A stretch of 64,000 nt of DNA from Lactarius indigo. Its lineage: Eukaryota > Basidiomycota > Agaricomycetes > Russulales > Russulaceae. This document shows, one piece after another, positions 32,704 to 41,889 of this stretch. The translations under genes and the position numbers were made by a program. Positions within the stretch are counted from its first letter, which is position 1; each line of letters starts with the position of its first letter. The DNA is taken from the NCBI GenBank assembly GCA_025766275.1, contig JAFKAC010000170.1, positions 28,899 to 92,898 on the forward strand, read 5' to 3'. Under the pieces are notes generated by a model, which worked only from the letters and a program-made list of their open reading frames with translations, was not told where the DNA came from and searched no databases.

Positions 32704-35700
32704 CTAGAGTGCTTCGAAGTCCATCAGGTCATAGACATCGTTGTCTACATCGTTGGAGGGGGTGCTTTCGCGAGGGAGGGGGCAGCGATGTTGGCGAAGG
32801 AAGTTGAAGGGACCATGGGCCCCACACTTGCGACAATTTTCATACTTGGGGCACTTGATTTCTTCATGGCTGTTGCTGGTAAAACACTTGCCACACCACT
32901 GAGTGCGTTCTTCTGGGGCTGGCCAGAGGCACTGATAAGGGAAGTGGTCAGTGCTGGAACACCTCCAGCAAAACTTCTGTTTTTGAGGGCAGGCGAAGGA
33001 GAGGTGGTCTTCAGACTGACACCTGTAACAAAGTCGAATGGTGCCAGTCTCCTTCTTGTTGGCTCTGCGCTTGCGTCTCTTCTTCCTTTCTGCAGAGGGG
33101 CTAGGTCCCTCTGGTTCGTCGTGGAGTCTTGGCATGGAGTGGTAGCGAGGTGGGGCAGGGGCAGGAATGTGGTGGACTTCAAAGGGGTGAGTTTCTTCTT
33201 CCGGAGGAGGGGGGTGTAGTGTGAGCCATCGGTCTGCAATCCGGACATAGGCCTTGTGTTCTTGTAGCCTTCTTCGGGTGCTGGTTAGTTGCATGTCCAT
33301 GTTGAGGAGGTGCCTTTTGAGGGGCTCCATCGTCTTGTACAGGCCTTCAATCTCCTTTCGGAGGGCCTTCTGGTTTCGCAAGAGTCGGCGAGTTCTGGAG
33401 ACTTCTGCTGTGAGGCGGTCATCTTTCAGGTCTTCTAGGACTTCATCGACTTGTCTGGCTGTGGGGGAAGCTTCGTCCAAGTTCTGCATCTGAGCTGGGG
33501 TGATGGGGGGAGCTGGATTGTGGGGGTCGTCGTCTCTGGGGAGGAGGAAAAGGGGGAGGCCATAGTGAGGGAGGTTCTTGCCCATGGTGCCGATGACATC
33601 TTCTTTGTTTTCACTGATCTTGATCCATTTGGCATCCTTTCGGATGTATGAGGTTGGGTCAGCGTCGTCAGGGATGAGGAAGTGGACATAGCGGCTGCTC
33701 CAGGGGTCATTCAAGAAGAAGGGGTAGCCAGGGTCGTCGTCTTCTTCAGCAGTGATGTGCATCCTTTCATAGTTAATGGGGAGTGCATCCATGATTGGGT
33801 CGTTGACTATTTCGCTGAGACGGGCCATGGTTACTCTAGGATCAGGGGGGGAGGTGGTAGGTCGGTGTATCTCGGGAGTAGGGGGAGCTGTGTGTCCAGG
33901 AGGGGGAATGCGAAGGGCTATTCCTCCTCCTTCTGTTTCTATGACGCTGGGCATGGTGGGATCGATGGGTTGTGGTTCCTGGATGAGTGAAGGCAAGGAA
34001 GGGGGTTGTGCTGGGAAGGGAGAATAGCCAGAGGAGGGTGTGACAGAGGGTGTTTCGTCAAAGGAGCCTCTTTCCATGGCACGAGCAACAAGACGTTCTA
34101 CAGAGGAGGAGCGAGAGGGCATGGTGAGGAAGCTAGTGGGGAAGGTGGTTGCTGTTCGTACTGTTACTTCCTTTCGTTTTAACCATTGCTTTGCTCCTTC
34201 GCTTCTGGGGTTGCGTTCAAAGTGTTCCTGGATAAGTTCTGGGGCGTTGAGGTTCTTCTCTGGTTCCCAACTGTTGTGTGCATCGGAGTATCCTTTCCAC
34301 TTGATTAGGAACTGTAACTGGTTCCTGTGGCGTCTTGTTTCTAGTATTTTCTCGACTTCCCACTCCTGTTCTCCATCTACTAGATCTGGGGGTGGTTCCG
34401 TAAAGTTCTTTCCATGTATGGAGGTTTCTTTGTACGGCATCAGGAGTGACGCATGGAATACTGGGTGGATCCGCCACTGATGGGGAAGTTTCAGGGCATA
34501 TGTGGTGGCGGAGATCTTCTTTGTGACCCTGAAGGGTCCATATCTCTTTGGGGCTAACTTGAAACTAGGGTGCGTTGTTTTCAAGTTCCTGGCATCCAGC
34601 CACACACTATCTCCTTCTGTGTGTTGTTCGAAGCGAGAGGATCCTTTGTAGAGTGACTGTGCATGGGTAATTGCTGCTTGGGCAGTCCTTCTGGCTTCCT
34701 GGATTCGCTCCAATCTCTCTTGTGTTCCTGGTACTGTGGTCGTTCTTTCTGGTTGGTGTATTCTTGGGATGTACCCAAGGATTAGTTCGTAGGGTGCCTT
34801 TTTAGTGGTTGCGCTTGGCCAGGAGTTGTGGGTGTACTGTGCCAGTGGTAGTAGCTCCGTCCAATTGTCTTGTTGATGGTTTATGAACATTCGGAGGTAC
34901 TGCTCTAACCACTGGTTTGTTCGCTCTGATTGTCCATCTGTTTGTGGGTGGTACGCTGTGCTGATGTTTTGTTCGATGTCAAGCACTCTGCACAGTTCTT
35001 TGATGAACTTCGCTGTGAATCTGGGGTCTCTGTCGGAGATGACCCTTCTTGGTAGTCCATAGTGTGGCAGGACAGTTTTGGCATAGAGTTTTGCCACTCC
35101 TTCTGCGTCTATTGTCTTGCTGCATGGGATAAAGAAGGCTGCTTTGGAACAGTCATGATCCGTGATGGTGAGAATTGTGTCATTGTCTTCTGATTGGGGT
35201 AGCTTTGTGATGAAGTCTAGAGCGATGGTTTCAAAAGGGAGTGCTTCTGGGTTAGTCTTGATGGGGAATATCGGTGGTTTCGGGTTCCCAGGGAAGTTCT
35301 TGTTTGATTGGCATGTGGCACAGCCCTTTACATATGCGGATATGTCGTCTTTCATGTTTGGCCACCAAAAGTCTTGTGACACTAACCACAAGGTCTTTGT
35401 TATTCCGGGGTGTCCAGCTGTTTTTGTATCGTGAAACAGGGAAATTACCCCCCTCTTTAGCGGTGTGTTGTCCACAACCACCAGTTTGTCACCTCTCCAC
35501 CAGTGTTTGCCTTGTTTTATTAGGTGGAAGGGGGCGGCCCATTCGTCCAGAGTGTCTTGGTGGTCTAATTGGTGTGCCATGACTCGGTCATCTATCCTTA
35601 TGGAGAGAGCGGAGTTTGCGAAGATGGTTGGGGTCAGGACCACTACATCAGTGTTATCCCCTGCTCCGGTGTCGTGGTCAGGGCGTCTTGACAGGGCATC

Positions 35701-37587
35701 AGCATGGTTTTGGGGTCCGGGTTTGTGGTGAAGTTTGATGTGATAGTCTGCCAGTCTGGGGATGTAGCGCGCCACTCTCCTATTGATTTGTCGAGGGTGG
35801 CGATAATATTCTAGGTTTTTGTGGTCTGTAAACACTGTGATTTCGTGGGGGGACCCTAAAAGAAGGTGTCTCCAGTGTTCCAGTCCTCTGATTACTGCCA
35901 GGAGTTCCCTGTCATGGATGTCATAGTTGCACTCCGCTTCTGAAAATGATTTGGAGAAGTATCCCACAGCTTGTGGTTTGTTTTGGCTGTCTCTTTGTGT
36001 TAAGATTGCCCCTGTGGCGAAAGCGGAGGCATCTACTTCTAGTTCGAAAGGTTTGTCCATATCTGGTTGGCATAAGATGGGGTCTTTGCACACAAGCGTG
36101 ATGAGAGCTTCTAGGGCTTCTGCTGCTTCCTTTGTCCATCTGAAGGGTCCTTCTGACGTCTTTATTGTGTTCGTGATGGGTCTTGCTAAGTGAGCGAAGT
36201 TGGGGATGAAGGGTCGCTGATAACTTAGTGTTCCCAACACGCTTCTTGCTTGTTTGACTGACTTGATGTCTCTTGGCCAGTCTTTTAGTCCTTCTACCTT
36301 CTTTGGGTCGATTTTGATTTGAGACCCATCGATGACAATGCCTAGGTAGTGGATCTTTCTTTGTTCGAACACACATTTCGACGCTTTAAGGAAATAAGAT
36401 TCCTTTTCACAGATTTCCAAGAACTCGTGTACAATTTGTCTGTGGCGTTCTGTATCTTCTTCTGTGGCTATCAGGACATCGTCCATGTACACAAATAGCT
36501 CTCTTGGGTATTTGTCCATAAGTGGTCGAAGTATTCTGCTCATGGTTCTGGCAAAGGTGGCTGGTGCATTTGTGAGGCCGAAGGTCATGACTCGAGGGAT
36601 GAACAGCCCCCTTGGTGTCTTGAAGGCTGCCTTCCACTGGTCTTCCTCTTTTATTCGGATGTTATGGTACCCCCATCTGATATCGAACTTTGAGAACAGT
36701 GTTTTCCCATTTAAGTTGGTCAGGATGTCGGAGATGAGAGGTAGTGGGTAAGTGTCTTTTATTGTCCAGGTGTTTAGGGGTCTGTAGTCCAGGATAGGGC
36801 GCAACCCTCCATCTGTTTTCTTTCTGAAGAAGAAGGAGGAAGCGTAGGGGGAGCTTCCTTCATAGATGTATCCTTTTGCTATGTTTTCGTCGAGATATGC
36901 CTTCAACTCCTTGTCTTCTTCTGGAGTCAAGGGGTAGATTTTACAGTTGATCTTGTTGGGTGCATCTGGTCGCAATGTGATGGGATGGTCTTCTTCTCTT
37001 TCTGGGGGAAAGCGCTGTGCTTCTTCATCTGAGAATACTTTGTTGTGGCGCTGGTATTCTTCTGGGATTGCGGTTTCTTTTACTGGGTCAAAGGTTGTTT
37101 TGGTTGCTGCCGCTTTCGCTTCTTGGTGTCGCTTTCTTCGGAAGCGGTACCCTCCTGTCAGGATGGTGACTGCTTCTCCTTTTAGCTCTTGTTTCTTCCA
37201 GTCTATGTCTGGGTTTTCGTGTTCGAACCAGGGGTATCCAAAGATCATTCTGTCTTCCCCTAGGCTGGTTACGAAAAACTGGAAAGGAGTTTCTTCTTCT
37301 CCTCTTTTTATCCATAGCTGGCATGTTTCAGTCATGGTGCCATCTTTGTTTAGCGATCCATCTACATTCCGGACCAATCTGGGTGGTTTCAGCGGAGTAG
37401 TTCCTAGTCCAAGTTTTTGGATTAGGTTTCGGTCGATTAGGTTGTCTGTTGCACCACTGTCCAGCAGTACATTTATGCGAGCTTCTTTGTAGTAAAGGCG
37501 AACGAGGACTTTGATTGTCATAGCACTATCGCGAACACTATACATTGAATTGGCCTCCCTGTCAGCTCTCACAGGTCGGCATCGCAA
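32704..37587 (-). CDS. gypsy Pol with chromodomain and C-terminal zinc-knuckle extension (1627 aa)
   Basis: Domains in order: aspartic protease (LLDSGATDNLI, about 41-51), reverse transcriptase (catalytic YMDD at 367-370), RNase H (FELEVDASA near 515, FTDHKN near 586), integrase zinc finger (H and C residues 718-759), and integrase core with D791, D852 and E888. A chromodomain follows (EWEVEKILETRRHRNQLQFL, about 1075-1125). Normally such proteins end soon after; this one continues for about 500 residues. The extension has a proline-rich part, a probable coiled coil (about 1395-1470) and a cysteine-rich end with CYRCQSEDHLSFAC and CWRCSSTDHFPYQC (both CX2CX4HX4C) plus two variant clusters (about 1519-1600). 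The first codon of the open frame is TTG, so Pol is probably made by -1 frameshifting from gag at the T5 run (37586-37590). All catalytic motifs are intact. Confidence 0.95.
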   Translation of the reverse strand: MRCRPVRADREANSMYSVRDSAMTIKVLVRLYYKEARINVLLDSGATDNLIDRNLIQKLGLGTTPLKPPRLVRNVDGSLNKDGTMTETCQLWIKRGEEETPFQFFVTSLGEDRMIFGYPWFEHENPDIDWKKQELKGEAVTILTGGYRFRRKRHQEAKAAATKTTFDPVKETAIPEEYQRHNKVFSDEEAQRFPPEREEDHPITLRPDAPNKINCKIYPLTPEEDKELKAYLDENIAKGYIYEGSSPYASSFFFRKKTDGGLRPILDYRPLNTWTIKDTYPLPLISDILTNLNGKTLFSKFDIRWGYHNIRIKEEDQWKAAFKTPRGLFIPRVMTFGLTNAPATFARTMSRILRPLMDKYPRELFVYMDDVLIATEEDTERHRQIVHEFLEICEKESYFLKASKCVFEQRKIHYLGIVIDGSQIKIDPKKVEGLKDWPRDIKSVKQARSVLGTLSYQRPFIPNFAHLARPITNTIKTSEGPFRWTKEAAEALEALITLVCKDPILCQPDMDKPFELEVDASAFATGAILTQRDSQNKPQAVGYFSKSFSEAECNYDIHDRELLAVIRGLEHWRHLLLGSPHEITVFTDHKNLEYYRHPRQINRRVARYIPRLADYHIKLHHKPGPQNHADALSRRPDHDTGAGDNTDVVVLTPTIFANSALSIRIDDRVMAHQLDHQDTLDEWAAPFHLIKQGKHWWRGDKLVVVDNTPLKRGVISLFHDTKTAGHPGITKTLWLVSQDFWWPNMKDDISAYVKGCATCQSNKNFPGNPKPPIFPIKTNPEALPFETIALDFITKLPQSEDNDTILTITDHDCSKAAFFIPCSKTIDAEGVAKLYAKTVLPHYGLPRRVISDRDPRFTAKFIKELCRVLDIEQNISTAYHPQTDGQSERTNQWLEQYLRMFINHQQDNWTELLPLAQYTHNSWPSATTKKAPYELILGYIPRIHQPERTTTVPGTQERLERIQEARRTAQAAITHAQSLYKGSSRFEQHTEGDSVWLDARNLKTTHPSFKLAPKRYGPFRVTKKISATTYALKLPHQWRIHPVFHASLLMPYKETSIHGKNFTEPPPDLVDGEQEWEVEKILETRRHRNQLQFLIKWKGYSDAHNSWEPEKNLNAPELIQEHFERNPRSEGAKQWLKRKEVTVRTATTFPTSFLTMPSRSSSVERLVARAMERGSFDETPSVTPSSGYSPFPAQPPSLPSLIQEPQPIDPTMPSVIETEGGGIALRIPPPGHTAPPTPEIHRPTTSPPDPRVTMARLSEIVNDPIMDALPINYERMHITAEEDDDPGYPFFLNDPWSSRYVHFLIPDDADPTSYIRKDAKWIKISENKEDVIGTMGKNLPHYGLPLFLLPRDDDPHNPAPPITPAQMQNLDEASPTARQVDEVLEDLKDDRLTAEVSRTRRLLRNQKALRKEIEGLYKTMEPLKRHLLNMDMQLTSTRRRLQEHKAYVRIADRWLTLHPPPPEEETHPFEVHHIPAPAPPRYHSMPRLHDEPEGPSPSAERKKRRKRRANKKETGTIRLCYRCQSEDHLSFACPQKQKFCWRCSSTDHFPYQCLWPAPEERTQWCGKCFTSNSHEEIKCPKYENCRKCGAHGPFNFLRQHRCPLPRESTPSNDVDNDVYDLMDFEAL

Positions 37588-39260
37588 AAATCCTGATCTA
37601 AGGCATAGTAGCGTCTCTTTTCATCTTCAGTCATGCCTTGGACGAGTGTATGGGCTTGTCGGACTTTATCTTCGGTTGTGGTAGCAGCCACTGATGAGGT
37701 GCTTGCTTCTGGGGTGTATGGGGGTGCAGTGTCCGCTTCTTGGGTGTCTGTGGCTCTGGCTTTGGTTTGGTTGGTGGTATTTTGTCGTTGACAGTTCCTA
37801 GCCATATGTCCTTGCTGTCTGCATTTGAAGCAGCGTCCTTCTTTCATGAGGGCTTTCTTTTCTTCTTCAGTAAGCTTCTTAAAAGGGGTGGAGGTGGTGG
37901 CATCTACATCCATCGCATTTGGGTCTCGCTTTGGTCGTCCTTGGTGGACATTCTGGGTTGGCCCTGGGTTTCTATTCCCTGGTCTGGCTTTTAGTAGCTT
38001 CCAGCGTTGGTGTTCTGCTCTGGCAGCGGTTTGCCACTCGTCCATGGTGTTTGGGATGGTGGTTCGCATAAGGCAAGCACGATACAGTCCTGTGGGTAGT
38101 CCTCTTTTGAAGAATTCCACCGTCCCAGGGGCATCTCTTGCCCATCCTGCTATTCCTGCAAGGTGTTCGAAGTCGAGGATGTAACTGTCCAACGCTCCAC
38201 CTTGCATCGTCAAATTGATGAGCTTCTGATAGGCTCTTTCTTTGTTTAGGGTGTTGGTCCAGTCTCTGTCGAAGGTGTCGAGAAAACCGTCCCAAAGATC
38301 TTTGCTATTTTTGGTGAGGGCTTTGGTGGGGTCTGCTAGTGCCGCTTCCATGTCATCTTCGGTTTGGTTGACCCACAGCTGTACACTGGGTCCTTTGAAC
38401 ATTGTAAGGGCGAATAGTACCCGTGCATAAGGTTCTTTGATGAGTTCATTCTCGCTATTTAACTTGATGTATCGTAGCAGTTCTCTTTTGAACTGACCAC
38501 TCTCTGTTCTATCTCCGGTGAACGGAGTAGGGGGTGCTCCTTTGAGTCCTCCTGAGCTCATTGTTGGTGTTCCTCCTGTTCCGGTGCTTGAGCCGGTACC
38601 TGTGCCAGTACCTGTGGCGTTTATGGCTGACATGATAAGTGTTGGCTGTGGTGTGATGGGGATCTGGGGTGGTTCGACTGGGGAGGGCAATCTGATTGGT
38701 GGTAGTGGGGCTGGGAATCCTTCTTCCGCTGGGGATGGTTCTATCCAGATAGGGATAGTGGGGCTGGCTTGTGACGAAGCTTGTGTGGGTACTGTGATGT
38801 CTAGACGGTGTTCTGGGGAGTGGGATAGTTCTGAGTGTGATTCCGCTTCGTCTGAGCTGGGTTCTTCTCCTGATGAGTCTTGTTGTAGTCCGTATGTTCC
38901 CCTAGTGTTTCTTGGTGCTGAGGATGATTGTTGTGTGGGCGTTTCTGGGTTCTGTTCGTCTTCTTCGTTCCACCAGCCTAGTCCTTCAGCAAATCTGTGC
39001 GGTGTGATGTTTATGGCTCTGGTGTGGTATGTATTCTGAAAGTATCGGAGGATGTACCAGTTGTTGTTGATGAATTCTACTGGTCTGAGTTCGCCTTTGA
39101 TGAGGCACTTGTAACAAGGTGGTCTGCCTGATGTTGTGGCCCAGCGAGCTCCTTTTCCTAGTTGACTGCTTTTAACGTGGTGTGGGAGGTCGTCTTGTGT
39201 TCTGGTTGTGACTGGGGTCCAATCGTTGTCTGATTCAAAGGTGACACTGATGCTAGCCAC
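37569..39260 (-). CDS. gypsy Gag
   Basis: The frame holds a retroviral-type capsid region (FTGDRTESGQFKRELLRYI onward) and a CCHC knuckle near its end (CFKCRQQGHMARNC). It ends with TGA inside the start of pol. The frame is open from about 39300, but the first 209 codons from 39260 contain no ATG. The first in-frame ATG is at 38633 (MSAINATGTGT), which would give a 354-residue Gag. The upstream open stretch looks protein-like (PVEFINNNWYILRYFQNTYH), so a non-AUG start or splicing into it is possible. I give the long frame and flag the start as unresolved. Confidence 0.85.
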   Translation of the reverse strand: MASISVTFESDNDWTPVTTRTQDDLPHHVKSSQLGKGARWATTSGRPPCYKCLIKGELRPVEFINNNWYILRYFQNTYHTRAINITPHRFAEGLGWWNEEDEQNPETPTQQSSSAPRNTRGTYGLQQDSSGEEPSSDEAESHSELSHSPEHRLDITVPTQASSQASPTIPIWIEPSPAEEGFPAPLPPIRLPSPVEPPQIPITPQPTLIMSAINATGTGTGTGSSTGTGGTPTMSSGGLKGAPPTPFTGDRTESGQFKRELLRYIKLNSENELIKEPYARVLFALTMFKGPSVQLWVNQTEDDMEAALADPTKALTKNSKDLWDGFLDTFDRDWTNTLNKERAYQKLINLTMQGGALDSYILDFEHLAGIAGWARDAPGTVEFFKRGLPTGLYRACLMRTTIPNTMDEWQTAARAEHQRWKLLKARPGNRNPGPTQNVHQGRPKRDPNAMDVDATTSTPFKKLTEEEKKALMKEGRCFKCRQQGHMARNCQRQNTTNQTKARATDTQEADTAPPYTPEASTSSVAATTTEDKVRQAHTLVQGMTEDEKRRYYALDQDFCDADL

Positions 39261-39456
39261 GATTGTGGTCTGTCTTGGGTGCTGATTTGTGTAAGGGGGT
39301 GGCTGAAGCGGCCTCTTGTGTCAAGGAGGATCCGTCGCCCGGCTATGCCGTCGTTTCTGGGTTCTGTGGAGTGTCTGATTGTTGGCTGATGCGTCCTCTT
39401 GGATCGTCGCCCACTCTGCTGTGTGGCAGTAGTGTCTTGGGTGTGTTGGGAGTTGT

Positions 39457-39467
39457 AGACTTGGCTT
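39457..39467 (-). other. self-priming primer binding site of the gypsy element
   Basis: One base inside the 5' LTR, the minus strand reads AAGCCAAGTCT. This is not complementary to a tRNA 3' end (no TGG start) but is exactly complementary, over 11 nt, to AGACTTGGCTT in the LTR (39821 down to 39811), the predicted 5' end of the element's own RNA. This is the arrangement of the Tf1/sushi group, which primes with its own transcript. Confidence 0.75.
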
Positions 39468-39468
39468 A

Positions 39469-40053
39469 TGTTACGCCCTAGCAGGGGCGTGGGTTCTGAA
39501 GGTTCTGAATCACACAAGTATCAAGCGAAGACCTCTATTGTCTTATTGCTATGAAATACGAGTGACAAAAGTGTGGCACAAGGTGCAGCACTACTCTGTA
39601 ATGTAGGACTCCTCGTCCGAAGTGTCTAACACTTCTCTACACTTGATCTTGCTAGTGCACAGAGTATAACAGGTGTGACGCGTTGATATAGTTCAACTGC
39701 AAAGACTTCGAAGTGTCCTGGTTAAGGACTGAGGTAGGGGATGCACAAGAAGAGAGGGATAAGGCGAGGTCACACCAAAGTATGGAGGCAAGGTTGCTAG
39801 ATTGCAAACGAAGCCAAGTCTGGCTTCCTACGGTCTATGGTACAGGTTTATATAGGACAGGGTTCCAAACAACATGAACACAAGTCCACACAATGTCAAA
39901 GAGACTAAACGGAGTAAACAGAGGTTCGGATCAAAGAAACAGCGCCACTGGTAACAGTAGCTCCTTTGGTAACAAGGTATAGTACAAAAGGGGGGGAGGG
40001 AAGGCAGGGTGGAGACATACTGTGACTTAGGTCCGAAGCGTCGGATCATAACA
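39469..40053 (-). repeat. 5' LTR of the gypsy element with promoter
   Basis: 585 bp, TG...CA ends. A TATA box (TATATAAA on the minus strand, plus positions 39847-39854) stands 33 bp before A39821, the predicted first base of the self-priming RNA. The LTR ends immediately upstream of a host gene on the other strand, separated only by the 5-bp target duplication. Confidence 0.93.
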
Positions 40054-40057
40054 CGAG

Positions 40058-41721
40058 ATGTCTCCTAAGGCTCCAAAAGTGAGCTTTACCTTCTGCTTCA
40101 ACAAGGGTACTGAGTCTACGCAGACGATCCTTCGGCAGAGATTCGCCATGAGACGGTATCATCTGGGGCAAGACGGCAGATTAACGAATCTGGCAAGGGC
40201 GATGGAGTAAGCCGTATAAACTTGATCATGACGGGACGTTCATCGCAGTGGACTGTGTTGATAAGTGACCCTTGCGCACTTAGCGGCTCATACGGACCGG
40301 ACTTGCAGCATGGACTGCTTTAGATTAGATATAAAGGACTTGTAGATTAGATACTGTTTTGATCTGTACAATCTATTACTTATCATTGCGTCACCTATGA
40401 CATCATGTACTATGACATCATACAGACTCCTCTGGACTTGTCATTGTACTACGTCTTTGTTCTTCCTTTAGATATATCTTTATTGTGATGTCATTATGAT
40501 ATCATCTTAGTCTGGACCCTTCTTGTTCTATACGCCTTGTTCTCCATATGCACACTCCTTTGTCCTGTTATAGAACAATGCGCTCCTTGTACTCTGTGAC
40601 CTGTAGTTACTTCCCTTGTAGTAGTGTCACGCCTCTGTACAGTATAAGTAGACTGCTTGTACGCCCTGGTCCACATCAGTTCTCTCACTGCTGTGTGCCA
40701 GGTATGTCTTCTCCTCTGTAATACTATTATCAGTTCTCTCACTGCTGTGTGCCAGACACTTTGCTTTACCTTGTCAAGACTTCCCTGTTGCTGCTTCCAG
40801 CCACCCAGCCTATCTCACCACAGAACACTTTGTCACTCTGTGAGTATGCTATCTATGTGTGCTGTTCATCAGACTGCCCCGTCACTAGCCAGCCTGTAGA
40901 CAATTCAAGCTATACTACTCACGCGGCTGCTTCTGGCTCTAGGTAGCCTTTTTCTCCTCGCTATGCTATCTGCCTTGTCTGACCCACGCAATGTTTTGCT
41001 TTGAACAGTGCCGACGCGATAATGCATTCGATTGCAGCTATTCTGCAACCACACACATCCTCCCCTTCCGTACTCATTATCGCCCGCGCCATGGCCAACT
41101 TGATGGCAGCAACATTTAGTGGAAATGACCTTGACCAGGTGCTGAATGCTCACCTCGACTCCTTGGCCATTTCCCCTCAGGTGAAGCAAGCGATCTTTCC
41201 CGCACTACTTGGAATCGCAAAGTTCACAGAAGTACATGCGCAAAAGTGCGTGTACCGTCATTCCTACCCACGTGTTCTTATTATATCATCTCTGCTCCAG
41301 TGTTACCCAGCCGCAGGTGGTAATCGGGCCTCTAGGTCCTAACTCAGGAGCTGCGGTCCCTAATGGCGCTCATACTAGTTATCAAGTGCACCAGCGACCA
41401 TTTGGCTCCAGCTCTGGGAGCGGCTACACCATTTGGTGTTCTTCCAAGTCCAGCTCAAGTATTCAGTCGCCGCCTATTGTCCCGCAAGCCAAGACAGGAC
41501 ATCTATATGTCCATTTTGACACATCTACCAATACCCATCAACATTGGATGCTCGGCGTCGGTGGACAGTGGGAAAGCGTCTCGAAAAATGCGCAATATCC
41601 CCTCAATCCTGACCGGGTCCTATCCTTTCGCAACAATGGTGAGCCAAGCTGGGTTACGCGGGCAACAACGAACACAACGGAGACAAGACGGGAAAAGCGA
41701 GCAAGGTCAGTGGCTGGGTGA
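40058..41721 (+). CDS. unknown gene with a gypsy at its ATG and a solo LTR in intron 1
   Basis: My model has ATG at 40058 and four exons: 40058-40206, 40889-40942, 41009-41245 and 41301-41721. All introns are GT-AG and phases fit, giving 861 coding nt or 286 residues. Introns 2 and 3 are 66 and 55 bp. Intron 1 would be 61 bp without the solo copia LTR (40256-40871) plus its duplication. The protein starts MSPKAPKVSF, has a helical middle (LNAHLDSLAISPQVKQAIF) and a serine/glycine-rich part, and ends RARSVAG. No family is recognised. The gypsy insertion displaces the original promoter by 8 kb (the former 5' flank ends at 32092), so expression must have changed or stopped. Confidence 0.5.
40256..40871 (+). 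repeat. solo copia LTR (same family as copies A and B)
   Basis: 616 bp, TG...CA ends, plus orientation, flanked by a perfect GACTG duplication (40251-40255 and 40872-40876). There is no internal element sequence. It is the product of recombination between the two LTRs of a former full element. It lies within the predicted first intron of the gene at 40058-41721. Confidence 0.96.
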
Positions 41722-41889
41722 TTGATTACCCGCAGTTGTAGGCTTGGTAGTAGGTTTGTATCTACATAAATGAATCGGCGTGCCGTTGGTCGACTGGTGT
41801 TGTGCATTGTCCACCTTACGTGGCTCTATAGTTAGGTGTTATCATCTGTCTCTCTGCGACCTCGTGCGTGTACTAGTATCTCAAGAACT

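Larger units (their letters stand above)
32093..40053 (-). mobile_element. complete Ty3/gypsy chromovirus
   Basis: A 7961-bp element with two 585-bp LTRs (32093-32677 and 39469-40053) that I read as identical, and a CGAGA target duplication (32088-32092 and 40054-40058). It contains gag and pol frames overlapping by 19 nt in the -1 relation. Integrase follows RNase H and a chromodomain follows the integrase, which defines a chromovirus. The element is very young. It is inserted so that the last base of its right target duplication is the A of a host gene's ATG at 40058. Confidence 0.97.

Noticed and set aside
32745..34480. Long plus-strand and alternative minus-strand frames over the gypsy pol end
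   Set aside because: They overlap the 1627-codon Pol frame, which contains all known domains; the others have none.
40207..40248. Acceptor at 40247-40248 for intron 1 of the gene starting at 40058
   Set aside because: It leads to an in-frame stop (CAC TAG) once the solo LTR is removed; the acceptor at 40887-40888 keeps the frame.
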